From positions 1-64,000 of the forward strand of contig JBCBUE010000010.1 in assembly GCA_039818285.1 (NCBI GenBank): a DNA stretch of 64,000 nt. Reading direction: 5' to 3'. The notes beneath the pieces are model-generated. The model searched no databases. It was given only the letters and a program-made list of their open reading frames with translations, and had not been told where the DNA came from. The DNA comes from JBCBUE01 sp039818285 (GTDB taxonomy: Bacteria; Planctomycetota; Phycisphaerae; Phycisphaerales; Phycisphaeraceae). The translations under genes and the position numbers were made by a program. Below are positions 16,146 through 27,326 of this stretch, in pieces (within the stretch, counting starts at the first letter, position 1; every line of letters begins with the position of its first letter).

Positions 16146-17593
16146 GCCGCGTCCAGCTCGTCGAGGTGGTACTGCTTGATCTTCTTGTAGAGCGTGGTGC
16201 GGTTGATGCCGAGTTGGTCGGCCGTGCGGTTGCGGTTCCAGTCATTGGCCCGCAGGGCGGCGAGCAGGATCTGCCGCTCGGGTTCCTGCATCGCCTCGGC
16301 CAGCGGCGTCGGCGTCCAGCCGTCGGCCAGCGCAGGCACGACAATCGCCCCGCCCTTGACCGACCCCAGCGACACCGGCCCGCCCATCCCCGGGACGCCC
16401 GCGGCCAGCGCTTCGGGCAGATCGCCCGCCTCGATCGTCCCCCGCTTGCTCAGCAGCACCGCCCGTTCGATCGCGTTCTCCAACTCGCGCACGTTGCCAG
16501 GCCAGTCGTGCGCTCGCAGCGCGTCCATCGCCGCGTCGCCCAGCGACCGGTCCCGCCGAAGCTGGGCCGCGTACTTGGCCAGGAAGTGCTCGGCCAGCAA
16601 CGCCACGTCGCCCGGACGGTCCCGCAACGCCGGCAACTTGATGTTCACGACGTTGATCCGGTAGTACAGGTCTTCGCGGAACGTGCCTTGCTCGACCATC
16701 GGCTCGAGCGCCTGATTGGTCGCCAGCACGAACCGCACGTCGACGCGCGTCGTCGTTGTCGCGCCCACCGGCTCGAACGCTTTCTCCTGCAGCACCCGCA
16801 GCAGCTTGAGCTGCAACGCCGGGGTCGCCGAGTTGATCTCATCGATAAACAGCGTCCCGCCGTCGGCCGCGAGCAGCTTGCCGGGCTTGTCGTGGTCGGC
16901 CCCGGTGAACGCGCCCTTGACGTGTCCGAACAACTCGGACTCCAGCAGTGTCTCGGGGATCGACCCGCAGGCGAACGTGATGAAAGGCCCGGCCTGGCGA
17001 TCGCTGGCGGTGTGGATCGCCCGCGCCACCATCGACTTGCCCGTGCCCGACTCGCCGGTGATCAGCACCGTCGTGGGCGACTCGGCGACCGCCTCGATCA
17101 GGTCGTACACCCGCTGCATGCGGTAGTCGGCCCCGACCAGCGAGCCCATCCCGTAGCGATCGGTCAGCTCCTTCTTGAGCGTCTGGTTCTCGGCGAGCAG
17201 CGCGTGCTGGTGCTCGGCCTTGCTGACCGCCAGACGCAGCTCATCATCGATCACCGGCTTGGTGAGATAGTCGGCGGCGCCGAGCTTCACGGCCTCGACG
17301 GCGTCCTCGATCTTGCCGAAGCCGGTGACGACGATGGGCACGGCGTCGCCGTGATGCTCGCGCAGGGCCTTGAGCAGGTCGAACCCGCCGCCGCGCGGCA
17401 TGTGCACGTCGGTGACAACGATGCCGAAGCCCTCGCCCTTGGCCTTGGCGGCGTCGAGCAGCCCGAGCGCCTCGACAGCATTGCCCGCGGTGGCCGTGCG
17501 GTAGCCCGCGTCGCCGAGCAGCCCGGCGAGGGACTCGGCGACGATCGGGTCGTCGTCGACGATGAGCACGTGGGCCTGGGTCTTACTCGCCAT
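16142..17593 (-). CDS. NtrC-family sigma54-dependent response regulator
   Basis: 483 residues. The receiver domain (about 8-125) has the acidic pair DDD, phospho-acceptor Asp in VVTDVHMP near residue 61 and a Lys in YLTKPV. The AAA+ domain has Walker A GESGTGKS near 178-185, the sigma54-contact motif GAFTGA near 226-231 and Walker B GTLFIDEI. A Fis-type helix-turn-helix (NRTADQLGINRTTLYKKI) ends the protein. It activates sigma54 promoters after phosphorylation. It overlaps the histidine kinase gene by 11 bp, so the two form a two-component pair. Its stop overlaps that of the convergent PEP-CTERM gene. Confidence 0.95.
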   Translation of the reverse strand: MASKTQAHVLIVDDDPIVAESLAGLLGDAGYRTATAGNAVEALGLLDAAKAKGEGFGIVVTDVHMPRGGGFDLLKALREHHGDAVPIVVTGFGKIEDAVEAVKLGAADYLTKPVIDDELRLAVSKAEHQHALLAENQTLKKELTDRYGMGSLVGADYRMQRVYDLIEAVAESPTTVLITGESGTGKSMVARAIHTASDRQAGPFITFACGSIPETLLESELFGHVKGAFTGADHDKPGKLLAADGGTLFIDEINSATPALQLKLLRVLQEKAFEPVGATTTTRVDVRFVLATNQALEPMVEQGTFREDLYYRINVVNIKLPALRDRPGDVALLAEHFLAKYAAQLRRDRSLGDAAMDALRAHDWPGNVRELENAIERAVLLSKRGTIEAGDLPEALAAGVPGMGGPVSLGSVKGGAIVVPALADGWTPTPLAEAMQEPERQILLAALRANDWNRNRTADQLGINRTTLYKKIKQYHLDELDAA

Positions 17594-18437
17594 GGGTAGA
17601 TCGGGGGCCGGGGTCAGGCCGGGACGTGGCGGGGGCGTGTTCGACGGCGGCGCGCGGGTAACGGACGGAGAGGACGGCGCCGGCGATGTCGTCGTCGCGG
17701 TCGCGCAGCTTGAGCCGTCCGCCCAGCGACTCGACGACCTCGCGCGCGACCGACAGTCCGATGCCCTGTCCGCCGGGCTTGGTCGATCGCCCGTAGCGAA
17801 ACGCCCCGCCCGGCGCGACCAGCTCGGGCGCGACGCCGGCGCCGGTGTCGGTCACGCTCAGTCGGACATCGGCACCGTCGAGCCAGGCCCCCACGACGAC
17901 GGCGTGGTGCTCGAACCGACCGCCCGGTCGCCCGCCGGTGGTGCCGGGGGCGCCACGATCGGCGGCGTCGATGGACTCGATGGCGTTGCGCAGCGCGTTG
18001 AGCAACAGGCCGTAGACCGGCCCGGCCGGCAGACCGCCCGCGTCGGGGGCCACCTCGCGTTCCAGCGCGACGTACCTCGGCTCGGCCGCCGAGCGTGTCA
18101 TGTCGATGGCGTGGTCGATCGCTTCGGCCAACGTCCCCCGCTCCAGCCCGCTGAGCACCCCACCGACCCCGGCCGATCGGCCCATCCACTGATGCAGCAG
18201 CGAAGCCATGCGGCGCAACGCGCCGTCGGCCGTGCGGAGCTGGTGCAACGCCTCGGCCGAGTGGGCCTCGGCGTCCTGCTCGTCGAGCTTGCGTAGCCCC
18301 AGCCCGAGGCTGCGCATCGACCCATCGACCAGGTTGGCCAGCTCGTGGGCGACGGCGCGCGACGCGGCGTCGGGAGCGACTTGATCACCGGGCGGCGGAG
18401 CGTCGTCGCCGCGCGATTCGGGCGGTGTGGCGGCCAT
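17583..18437 (-). CDS. Soluble sensor histidine kinase
   Basis: 284 residues, no membrane segment and no recognisable input domain. The H-box is VAHELANLVDGS near 28-40, the N-box NALRNAIESID near 147-157, followed by DTGAGVAP (G1) and GGQGIGLSVAREVVESLGG (G2). This is a minimal HisKA-like/HATPase_c protein that should phosphorylate the adjacent NtrC-type regulator. The signal must come through a partner protein or an intracellular cue. The gene starts the two-gene unit; 79 bp separate it from the unknown gene upstream. Confidence 0.88.
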   Translation of the reverse strand: MAATPPESRGDDAPPPGDQVAPDAASRAVAHELANLVDGSMRSLGLGLRKLDEQDAEAHSAEALHQLRTADGALRRMASLLHQWMGRSAGVGGVLSGLERGTLAEAIDHAIDMTRSAAEPRYVALEREVAPDAGGLPAGPVYGLLLNALRNAIESIDAADRGAPGTTGGRPGGRFEHHAVVVGAWLDGADVRLSVTDTGAGVAPELVAPGGAFRYGRSTKPGGQGIGLSVAREVVESLGGRLKLRDRDDDIAGAVLSVRYPRAAVEHAPATSRPDPGPRSTHGE

Positions 18438-18516
18438 GCCACACCCTTATCGGCTCGGCGTCCTGACGCGCTCACGAAACGTCGCGTTCACGCCACATCG
18501 CCCCCGCCAATAACGA

Positions 18517-19014
18517 TTACGCGGCCTGAGCCGGGTTCTCCGCCGCATCCGCCCCGCCCGCCCGCAATCCGTCCGACTCGCCGAGCACCTCGTCGAGCGA
18601 ACGCACCGCTCCCCCCGCCACGCTCGCGCTCGACCCGTCGGGCTCATCGCCGTGCCAGCACGCCCGGGCCGTGGCCGATTCGCCGTCCTCCCCGCAGACC
18701 ACCAGCGCACACGCCCCGGTCGCCGCGGACGCCAGCTTGAACATCGCCTTGTCGATCAATCGCCCGATCAGCTCGTCTCGCCCCTCGAGCCCCGCGTCCA
18801 CCGCCACCCACACCCGCAGCGTGCCCGTCGCATCGGGCGCCGTCACCGCCACACCGATCAACTCGTCGTCTCGCTTGGCCACCAGGCTGTTCGTCCACCG
18901 CACGCCGTCGGCCTCGGCCACAACGCCAAGCGTCGCGCCGAACATGAGCGCATCGCCCACCTCGTGCCGGCGCAACTCCCGGATATCGATCGCCTGTGCC
19001 ATCACCTCCACCAT
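18517..19014 (-). CDS. Conserved-looking hypothetical protein, possibly GNAT-like
   Basis: 165 residues. The first ~110 residues have an alternating beta/helix pattern (DDELIGVAVTAPDATGTLRV, then GRDELIGRLIDKAMFKLAS) vaguely like a GNAT acetyltransferase, but the acetyl-CoA loop is not convincing. The C-terminal 50 residues are Gly/Ala/Ser/Asp-rich and probably disordered. Starts at 19014 (ATG) or 19002 (ATG, four codons later) are possible; neither has a well-placed ribosome site. Lies between the histidine kinase and ileS on the same strand. Confidence 0.45.
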   Translation of the reverse strand: MVEVMAQAIDIRELRRHEVGDALMFGATLGVVAEADGVRWTNSLVAKRDDELIGVAVTAPDATGTLRVWVAVDAGLEGRDELIGRLIDKAMFKLASAATGACALVVCGEDGESATARACWHGDEPDGSSASVAGGAVRSLDEVLGESDGLRAGGADAAENPAQAA

Positions 19015-19124
19015 CGGCCGACCCGATCGCCGGCCTCAGCCGCGACGGGAAAACCCCACCACGGGATGTCCGGCTTTAGCGATCGCGTCGCCCACACCGA
19101 CCGATAACAACGCCCCGCCCCGAC

Positions 19125-22142
<3,018 letters not shown>

Positions 22143-22148
22143 CGCGGC

Positions 22149-22154
22149 AGTTTA
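22149..22154 (-). promoter_or_regulatory. Candidate -10 element of a leaderless ileS mRNA
   Basis: TAAACT on the minus strand, 6 nt before the ileS ATG, in the 25-bp gap after the DeoR gene. Confidence 0.4.
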
Positions 22155-22167
22155 CGGACCCGGACGC

Positions 22168-22935
22168 CTAGCCGGTCGGGGCCGTCACCAGCCGGTCGCC
22201 CAGTGCCTCGCGAAACTCGGCGTCGACGCCGTCGTCGGTGATGATCCGGTCGATCTGCTCGACCCCGCAGACGCGGACCAGGCTCTTGCGGCCGAACTTG
22301 CTCGAATCCATCAGCATCACGCACTCGGCGGCCTGCCGCATCATCGCCTGCTCGACCTGAGCCATCTCGAGGTTGAGGTTGAACCCCGCGTCGCCATAGA
22401 CCCCGGCCAGCGAGAAAAACATCAGGTCGGCGTGCAGGTCGGCCAAGGTGCCGGAGGCGATGGCGCCGACGGTCACGCCGGTGCGAGGGTAGAGCGTGCC
22501 GCCGACGAGGATCAGCTCGACCTGCTCGTCCTCGGCAAAGTCGGTGGCGATCATCAGCGAGTTGGTGACGACCTGCAACGGGCGGGCGGTGATCTGTCTA
22601 GCGGCGTAGATGACGGTCGAGCCGCCGTCGAGCAGGACGGTCATGTGGGGCTGGACGAGGGAGGCGGCAGCGCGGCCGATGGCCTGCTTCTCGGCCAGCC
22701 GGTCGGTCATGCGAGCGATGAGGGTGGGCTGGCGCGGCTCGGGCGGGCCGGGCGTGTCGCGGAGGATCGCCCCGCCGTGCGTGCGGTCGACCAGGCCGCG
22801 CTCGGCGAGGGTGTCGAGGTCGCGGCGGACGGTGGAGGGCGAGACACCCAGAGCCTGAGCGAGGTCCTCGAGCTGAGCCGAGCGGCGCTGCTGAAGGATG
22901 TCGATCAGGCGTTGCTGGCGTTCGACGATGAGCAT
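22168..22935 (-). CDS. DeoR-family repressor, last gene of the BMC operon
   Basis: 255 residues. An N-terminal DeoR winged helix (about 3-57; RQQRLIDILQQRRSAQLEDL and GVSPSTVRRDLDTL, with the ERGLVDRTHGGA wing) is followed by a DeoRC sugar-phosphate sensor domain (about 75-235; VLLDGGSTV, TNSLMIA, LVGGTLYPRTG). DeoR proteins usually repress sugar catabolic operons and are released by a phosphorylated sugar. Its position 21 bp after the aldolase gene makes it the probable regulator of the microcompartment operon, sensing the aldolase substrate or a related phosphate; this is inference. Confidence 0.92.
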   Translation of the reverse strand: MLIVERQQRLIDILQQRRSAQLEDLAQALGVSPSTVRRDLDTLAERGLVDRTHGGAILRDTPGPPEPRQPTLIARMTDRLAEKQAIGRAAASLVQPHMTVLLDGGSTVIYAARQITARPLQVVTNSLMIATDFAEDEQVELILVGGTLYPRTGVTVGAIASGTLADLHADLMFFSLAGVYGDAGFNLNLEMAQVEQAMMRQAAECVMLMDSSKFGRKSLVRVCGVEQIDRIITDDGVDAEFREALGDRLVTAPTG

Positions 22936-22956
22936 GGGCGCGGGTGGGGAGGGAGG

Positions 22957-23829
22957 TCAGGCGCCGATCTGGCCGGCGATCTGGTCGGTGATCTGTTGGA
23001 CCATGCGCTCGAACTCGGCCGAGCCGGGCTGGGCGTCGAGCTGGCTGGAGGAAGAGGTGACCTCGCCGTGGCAGTTGCAGGTGGCCGAGGCCGGGCGCGG
23101 GTCAAAGGTGGAGAGGTAAGCGTCGTTGGCCGCGCCCACGCAGCCCTCGGGCGAGCAGGCCAGCCGCTCGTCGGGCAGGCCGAACTGCTGCTTGACCTGG
23201 AGCAGCTCGGTCATCTGCTCGGTGTTCAGGACGTTAGCCCGGCCGAGCTGCTTGACGAGCATGAGGATCCGGCAGTACGCGTCGATGATCTCGAGCTTGT
23301 AGTAGGTGTCGATGAGGTCGGTGGAGAAGCTGACCGTGCCGTGGTTGCCCATGAGCACCGTGTTGGTGTTCTCGCCGATGAGCGGGGTGATGGAGTCGGG
23401 CAGGTCTTGCTTGCTCGGCGTGGCGTAGGGCGCGGTCGGGACGCGGCCGAGGAAGACCTCGGCCTCGGGGTGAATGCCCTCGGGCAGGGGGATGCCGGCG
23501 ATGGCGAAGGCCGTGGCGTGCGGCGGGTGCGAGTGGATCACCGCCTTGATGTCCTCGCGCTTCTTGTAGATCGCCAGGTGCACCTTGACCTCGCTGGTGC
23601 GCGTGCGGCCCTTGGGGTTGCGCTCGACCTGCGTGCCGTCCATGTCGACGACGCAGACGTCTTCGGGCTCCAGGAAGCCCTTGGAGATGCCGGTCGGGGT
23701 GCAGAGCACGCGGTCTTCGCCGATGCGCACCGAGTGGTTGCCCTCGTTGCCGGCGCAGAAGCCCTTGTGCCAGATGCGTCGGCCGACCTCGCAGATGTCA
23801 CGCTTGAGCTGTTGGGTTTGCTGGAACAT
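22957..23829 (-). CDS. Class II (zinc) aldolase, BMC signature enzyme (fuculose/rhamnulose 1-phosphate type)
   Basis: 290 residues. FCAGNEGNHSVRI and PTGISKG are the phosphate-binding loops. HSHPPHATAF (about 97-106) gives zinc-ligand histidines, with a further His in MGNHGTVS, as in FucA/RhaD-type class II aldolases. Reaction by homology: a 6-deoxyketose 1-phosphate gives dihydroxyacetone phosphate plus lactaldehyde. The protein is longer than FucA (about 215). Its extra tail has a CNCHGE cysteine cluster, a Ser-rich linker and a last amphipathic helix EFERMVQQITDQIAGQI that looks like a C-terminal encapsulation peptide. Within the BMC operon, between a shell-vertex gene and the regulator. 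Confidence 0.9.
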   Translation of the reverse strand: MFQQTQQLKRDICEVGRRIWHKGFCAGNEGNHSVRIGEDRVLCTPTGISKGFLEPEDVCVVDMDGTQVERNPKGRTRTSEVKVHLAIYKKREDIKAVIHSHPPHATAFAIAGIPLPEGIHPEAEVFLGRVPTAPYATPSKQDLPDSITPLIGENTNTVLMGNHGTVSFSTDLIDTYYKLEIIDAYCRILMLVKQLGRANVLNTEQMTELLQVKQQFGLPDERLACSPEGCVGAANDAYLSTFDPRPASATCNCHGEVTSSSSQLDAQPGSAEFERMVQQITDQIAGQIGA

Positions 23830-23844
23830 GGTGGGGCTCTGGGG

Positions 23845-24153
23845 TTACTCGGGGGGTTGGTAATTGGTGGTGTCAAGGATCGCCGCGTTGTAGGCGTCGA
23901 TCGGCACGCGGTCGGGGTAGAACGGAGCGGTCGCTTCGGCGCCCTCGGACAGAGCGATCAGGTGATCGACGCCAGCGCCAAGCTCGTCGTACACGACAAG
24001 CGACTGGTCGAGCGGTTTGCGGCGACGCGTCGGCTTGGGCCAGGCGTCGAGCGCCGGGCCGTCGAGCGGCTCGGCGATCAGCAACCGGCCCGGCTTGAGC
24101 GACGCGTGTCGCTTGGAGAGCGTGACGCTGCCGAGCACGCGGGCGATCCTCAC
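23845..24153 (-). CDS. BMC-P shell vertex protein (EutN/CcmL family)
   Basis: 102 residues from a GTG that overlaps the preceding stop (GTGA). The chain begins VRIARVLGSVTLSKRHASL, continues PGRLLIAEPLD and has VVYDELGAGVDHLIALSEG, the conserved DxxGAGxxxxV core of the pentameric vertex proteins that cap polyhedral microcompartments. The C-terminus carries a further ~30 residues. One of three BMC-P genes here. Longer upstream frames in the same phase overlap the previous gene and are not credible. Confidence 0.88.
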   Translation of the reverse strand: MRIARVLGSVTLSKRHASLKPGRLLIAEPLDGPALDAWPKPTRRRKPLDQSLVVYDELGAGVDHLIALSEGAEATAPFYPDRVPIDAYNAAILDTTNYQPPE

Positions 24154-24932
24154 AGCACACCCCCTCGCCGACCGGCGGCGTCGAGGTGACGGCGGACCGT
24201 CGGGCACGGGCTCGGCGTCGACGCGATCACCTGCGTGACGATGGCGGCGATGGCCTCGGCCGAGGCGCGTGGGTAATCGATCACGACGGCGTTCGGGCCG
24301 AGATCGACGGCCGCCACCAGGTCCTCGACACCCCGAGCGTGCAACGCCCGCAGCGAGCCGTGGCGGTTCGCCAGCGCCGCGGCGACGGCGGGCTGCTGGG
24401 AGTAGACGATTCCTCCGGCGACCTCGCGTCGATCGATGGCCTGATCGAGATCGGCCAGCACGGACGCCAGCGACGCACACGAACGCGGCGCCGAGTTCGG
24501 CCGCAGCCGATCGGCGTGTTGCTGGCCGAGCCGCATCGCGACGGGGCACGCCCCGTCGATCCACCACGACCACGCCATGCCCGTCGACGCGCCCGAAGCA
24601 TCCTTCCCCGCGGCCACGCGCCGAACCCGCTCGGCCTGCCGGCGGGCGAGGTCGTTCGCCAAGGGCGTCAGCCGCGCGTCGTACGCCAGACGCGCGACGC
24701 CATCGCCCGACTGGTCCAGCGCCGCCTGCAACTGCGTCGCCGTCACGACGCCGTGCAGGGCGGGCGCCGCGGAGTCGGACGGTGGCCGTGAAGACGCGCT
24801 GCCAGTCGAGCCCTCGGCCGTACACGTCCCCGCGGGCGGCGCGATCGACGCCGGCGAGACGCCAGGCCGGCCACGCATCGACGCCAGCACGGCCTCGGTG
24901 ATCTGCTCGACCAGTTTTGGGTCGGCGCTCAT
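24150..24932 (-). CDS. Unknown BMC-operon protein with encapsulation-like N-terminus
   Basis: 260 residues from the ATG at 24932, which overlaps the previous stop (ATGA). The first 20 residues, MSADPKLVEQITEAVLASMR, form an amphipathic helix like known encapsulation peptides, followed by a 50-residue Ser/Ala/Pro linker. The body contains YDARLTPLANDLARRQAERV, reminiscent of the DxxLTPLANDWLR region seen in RpiB/LacAB-like proteins, then GPNAVVIDYPRAS near the end. No catalytic residues are certain. The coupling on both sides with BMC-P genes and the leader peptide argue that it is a lumen protein. Confidence 0.7.
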   Translation of the reverse strand: MSADPKLVEQITEAVLASMRGRPGVSPASIAPPAGTCTAEGSTGSASSRPPSDSAAPALHGVVTATQLQAALDQSGDGVARLAYDARLTPLANDLARRQAERVRRVAAGKDASGASTGMAWSWWIDGACPVAMRLGQQHADRLRPNSAPRSCASLASVLADLDQAIDRREVAGGIVYSQQPAVAAALANRHGSLRALHARGVEDLVAAVDLGPNAVVIDYPRASAEAIAAIVTQVIASTPSPCPTVRRHLDAAGRRGGVL

Positions 24933-25201
24933 CGCGAGCCCCCCGGCGGGTCGACGATGCCCAGCGTCCACCACCGCGCCGGGCTGGTGCTCGAACCGAG
25001 CAGCTGGCGCAGGCCCTTGCCGTCGGACGACAGCATCACCAGATCGCCAACCCCCGCGCCGTGATGGTCGAGCGTCAGCATCGGCTCACCAACGGCCTTG
25101 CGGTCGCCGTCGACCACCTGGCAGATCAGCAGACGATGGCCGACAAGCGAGGGGTGCTTGACGGTGCTGGTCGCGTTGCCGGTGACGGTGGCGAGTTGCA
25201 T
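24929..25201 (-). CDS. BMC-P shell vertex protein (EutN/CcmL family)
   Basis: 90 residues, the usual length. MQLATVTGNATSTVKHPSLV, RLLICQVVD, and LTLDHHGAGVGDLVMLSSDG follow the family pattern (start strand, LLxxxxxD, DxxGAGxGDxV). Forms a pentameric shell vertex. It lies 16 bp after the aldehyde dehydrogenase gene and overlaps the next gene by ATGA. Confidence 0.9.
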   Translation of the reverse strand: MQLATVTGNATSTVKHPSLVGHRLLICQVVDGDRKAVGEPMLTLDHHGAGVGDLVMLSSDGKGLRQLLGSSTSPARWWTLGIVDPPGGSR

Positions 25202-25217
25202 GGGTCGGGGGTCACGG

Positions 25218-26639
25218 TCAGACGATGCGCAACGAGCCGCAGACGCTGTTGCGGCGGAAACGCGTGAAGGTCAACGGGCTGGTGATGCCTTCGCCGGTGG
25301 GCGTGGCGATCGAGTAGCTGGGGTAGCCCTCGCCGCCGATGCCGAGCCCGCCGGTGCACGGGCCGTTGACGACGAAGATGGTCGTGTTCATGGCCCGGCC
25401 CATCTCGGTGATGTGGCCGAGGTGGTTCGAATGGATCATCGCGGTGTGCCCGAAGCCGTGCTCGTGCTCGATCGACAGTTCGAGGCCCTGCTCGAAGTCG
25501 CGGACGGGCACGATCGGCAGGCAGGGCATCATCTGCTCGACCGGCACGAACGGGTTGGCCGCGTCGGTGACGCCAAAGATCAGTTCGACGCCGTGCGGCA
25601 GGTTCACGCCCGCGGCCTGGCCGAGAACCGACGGGTCCTTGCCGACGAACTGCGCGTCAACAACGTGATGATCGTCCTTCCACTTGAAGGCGACGTCGCT
25701 GAGCTTGCCGAACGCGCCGTCGCTCAGCTGCATCGCGCCGGCCCGCTTCATCGCGTCGACGAACGCCGGCATCACCGACTCGACGACGAAGACCTCTTTC
25801 TCGCCGATGCACAGCAGGTTGTTGTCGAAGGCGGCGCCGGCGATGATCGATCGCGCGGCGTTGTCGAGGTCGGCCGTCTCGTCGACGACGACCGGCGGGT
25901 TGCCGGGGCCGGCGACGATGGCTCGCTTGGGTTGTTGCAACGCCGCGCGGGCCACGGCCGGGCCGCCGGTGACGACCAGCAGCGGGATCCGCGGGTGCGA
26001 GAAGATCGCCTCGGCCGTCTCGAGCGTCGGCGGGTCCATCACGCAGATCACCGGCCCGACGCCGATCGCCGCGTGCACGGCCTTGTTGTACGCCTCGGCC
26101 GCCATCGCCAGGCACTTCGCGCCCGACGGATGAGCGTTCACGACCATCGTGTTGCCCGAGGCGATCATGTTGATCGCGTTGGCGGTCATCGTCGGGATCG
26201 AGTGCGTCACCGGGGTGATCACGCCGATCACGCCGAACGGCGCCGACTCGTCGAGGCCGATGCCGTCGTCGCCGCTGTGAGCGGTCGTGCCATGAGCCTT
26301 GATGAACTCGACACCCGACACGTGCTGAAGCAACTCAAGCTTGGCGACCTTGTGATCCAGTCGGCCGACCTTGGTCTCGTCGAACTCGATCTTGCCCCAT
26401 GACTCGGCGTTGTCTAGCGCGAGCCGCTTGATGACGTTCACCGCCTTGTCCCGCACTTCAAGGCCCGCCGCGTGCAGCGCCCGCTGCGACGCGGTGGCCG
26501 TGTCGACGGCGGCGTCGACATCGGTGAAGCGACCGGACAACGGCAAGCCCGCCGCGGCGGCGTGACCGTTGACGCTTTCCGGCGACGCCACGCGGCGCAT
26601 CACCTCTTCCACCACGCTGGCGATCAGTTCACGATCCAC
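25218..26639 (-). CDS. CoA-acylating aldehyde dehydrogenase of the BMC (PduP-like)
   Basis: 473 residues. An N-terminal amphipathic helix (RELIASVVEEVMRRVA, residues 3-18) is a probable encapsulation peptide. The catalytic domain has GVIGVITPVTHSIPTM, VVTGGPAVARAAL and the nucleophile Cys in FDNNLLCIGEKE (about 271-282), as in PduP/EutE-type enzymes. It would oxidise lactaldehyde (or another short aldehyde) to an acyl-CoA with NAD+. Its start overlaps the end of the preceding BMC-P gene by 11 bp. A Gly-rich C-terminal region, GPCTGGLGIGGEG, is typical of the planctomycete form. Confidence 0.92.
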   Translation of the reverse strand: MDRELIASVVEEVMRRVASPESVNGHAAAAGLPLSGRFTDVDAAVDTATASQRALHAAGLEVRDKAVNVIKRLALDNAESWGKIEFDETKVGRLDHKVAKLELLQHVSGVEFIKAHGTTAHSGDDGIGLDESAPFGVIGVITPVTHSIPTMTANAINMIASGNTMVVNAHPSGAKCLAMAAEAYNKAVHAAIGVGPVICVMDPPTLETAEAIFSHPRIPLLVVTGGPAVARAALQQPKRAIVAGPGNPPVVVDETADLDNAARSIIAGAAFDNNLLCIGEKEVFVVESVMPAFVDAMKRAGAMQLSDGAFGKLSDVAFKWKDDHHVVDAQFVGKDPSVLGQAAGVNLPHGVELIFGVTDAANPFVPVEQMMPCLPIVPVRDFEQGLELSIEHEHGFGHTAMIHSNHLGHITEMGRAMNTTIFVVNGPCTGGLGIGGEGYPSYSIATPTGEGITSPLTFTRFRRNSVCGSLRIV

Positions 26640-26976
26640 GTTTGACCCTCGGCTTGTTCGGGGTATCGGCGGCGGTCAATGGCTTGCCTAGCACGACGGC
26701 TTCGTCCACGAGACCGACGATGACCGCGTCGGTCGGCGCCTTGTTGCAGCCGTCGGCCATCCGCGCCGAGCTGCCCTGCGTGATCATCACCAGCTCGCCC
26801 TCGCCCGCGCCAATCAGGTCCAGCGCGACAATCGCGCGGCCCGTGATCTCCAGCCTGCCGCCGCCGGCATCGGCGTAGTCGACCCGCAGCGGCTCGACGA
26901 TCAGCAGCTTGAACCCGCTGATGGCCGGGTCTTTCTGCGAGGCGACGATGTGTCCCTTCACGCGGCCGAGGAACAA
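26629..26976 (-). CDS. BMC-P shell vertex protein (EutN/CcmL family)
   Basis: 115 residues. MFLGRVKGHIVASQKDP, FKLLIVEPL, VALDLIGAGEGELVMITQGS and SSAR give a near-canonical EutN/CcmL sequence. The start is a TTG 8 nt after a GGAG ribosome site; the family's usual MFLGRVxG beginning supports this choice over internal GTGs. The C-terminal 25 residues are basic. Overlaps the dehydrogenase gene, implying coupled translation. Confidence 0.9.
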   Translation of the reverse strand: MFLGRVKGHIVASQKDPAISGFKLLIVEPLRVDYADAGGGRLEITGRAIVALDLIGAGEGELVMITQGSSARMADGCNKAPTDAVIVGLVDEAVVLGKPLTAADTPNKPRVKRGS

Positions 26977-27024
26977 GGCAGAGCTCCGTGGGGCGGTGCG
27001 GCGAGGCGAGCGAACGACGAGGCG

Positions 27025-27288
27025 TCAGATCTTGGCGACGCCGTCGGCCGGACGAGGGATCACGTTGACGCTGATGACGTTGCCCACGCGGCGGGCGGCG
27101 TCGGCGCCGGCGTCGATCGCGGCCTTGACCGCGGCGACGTCGCCCTCGATCGTCACGCACACGAGGCCCGAGCCGACCTTCGCCTGGCTGACGTACTTGA
27201 CGTTCGCGGCCTTGAGCGCGGCGTCGAGCGCCTCGACCGCGCCGATCAGGCCGTGAGTTTCGATCATCCCGATTGCTTGCTGTGCCAT
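27025..27288 (-). CDS. BMC-H shell hexamer protein
   Basis: 87 residues from the ATG at 27288. Begins MAQQAIGMIETHGLIGAVEA, with KVGSGLVCVTIEGDVAAVKA and the IPRP ending, the BMC (PF00936) domain pattern. The pore-lining loop reads VGSG. Forms the hexagonal facet tiles. Longer in-frame translation upstream runs antisense-like across ackA and is rejected. Confidence 0.94.
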   Translation of the reverse strand: MAQQAIGMIETHGLIGAVEALDAALKAANVKYVSQAKVGSGLVCVTIEGDVAAVKAAIDAGADAARRVGNVISVNVIPRPADGVAKI

Positions 27289-27326
27289 GGTTTCTCTCGA
27301 TGTAACAAGGGGGTTGCGGTACGGGG

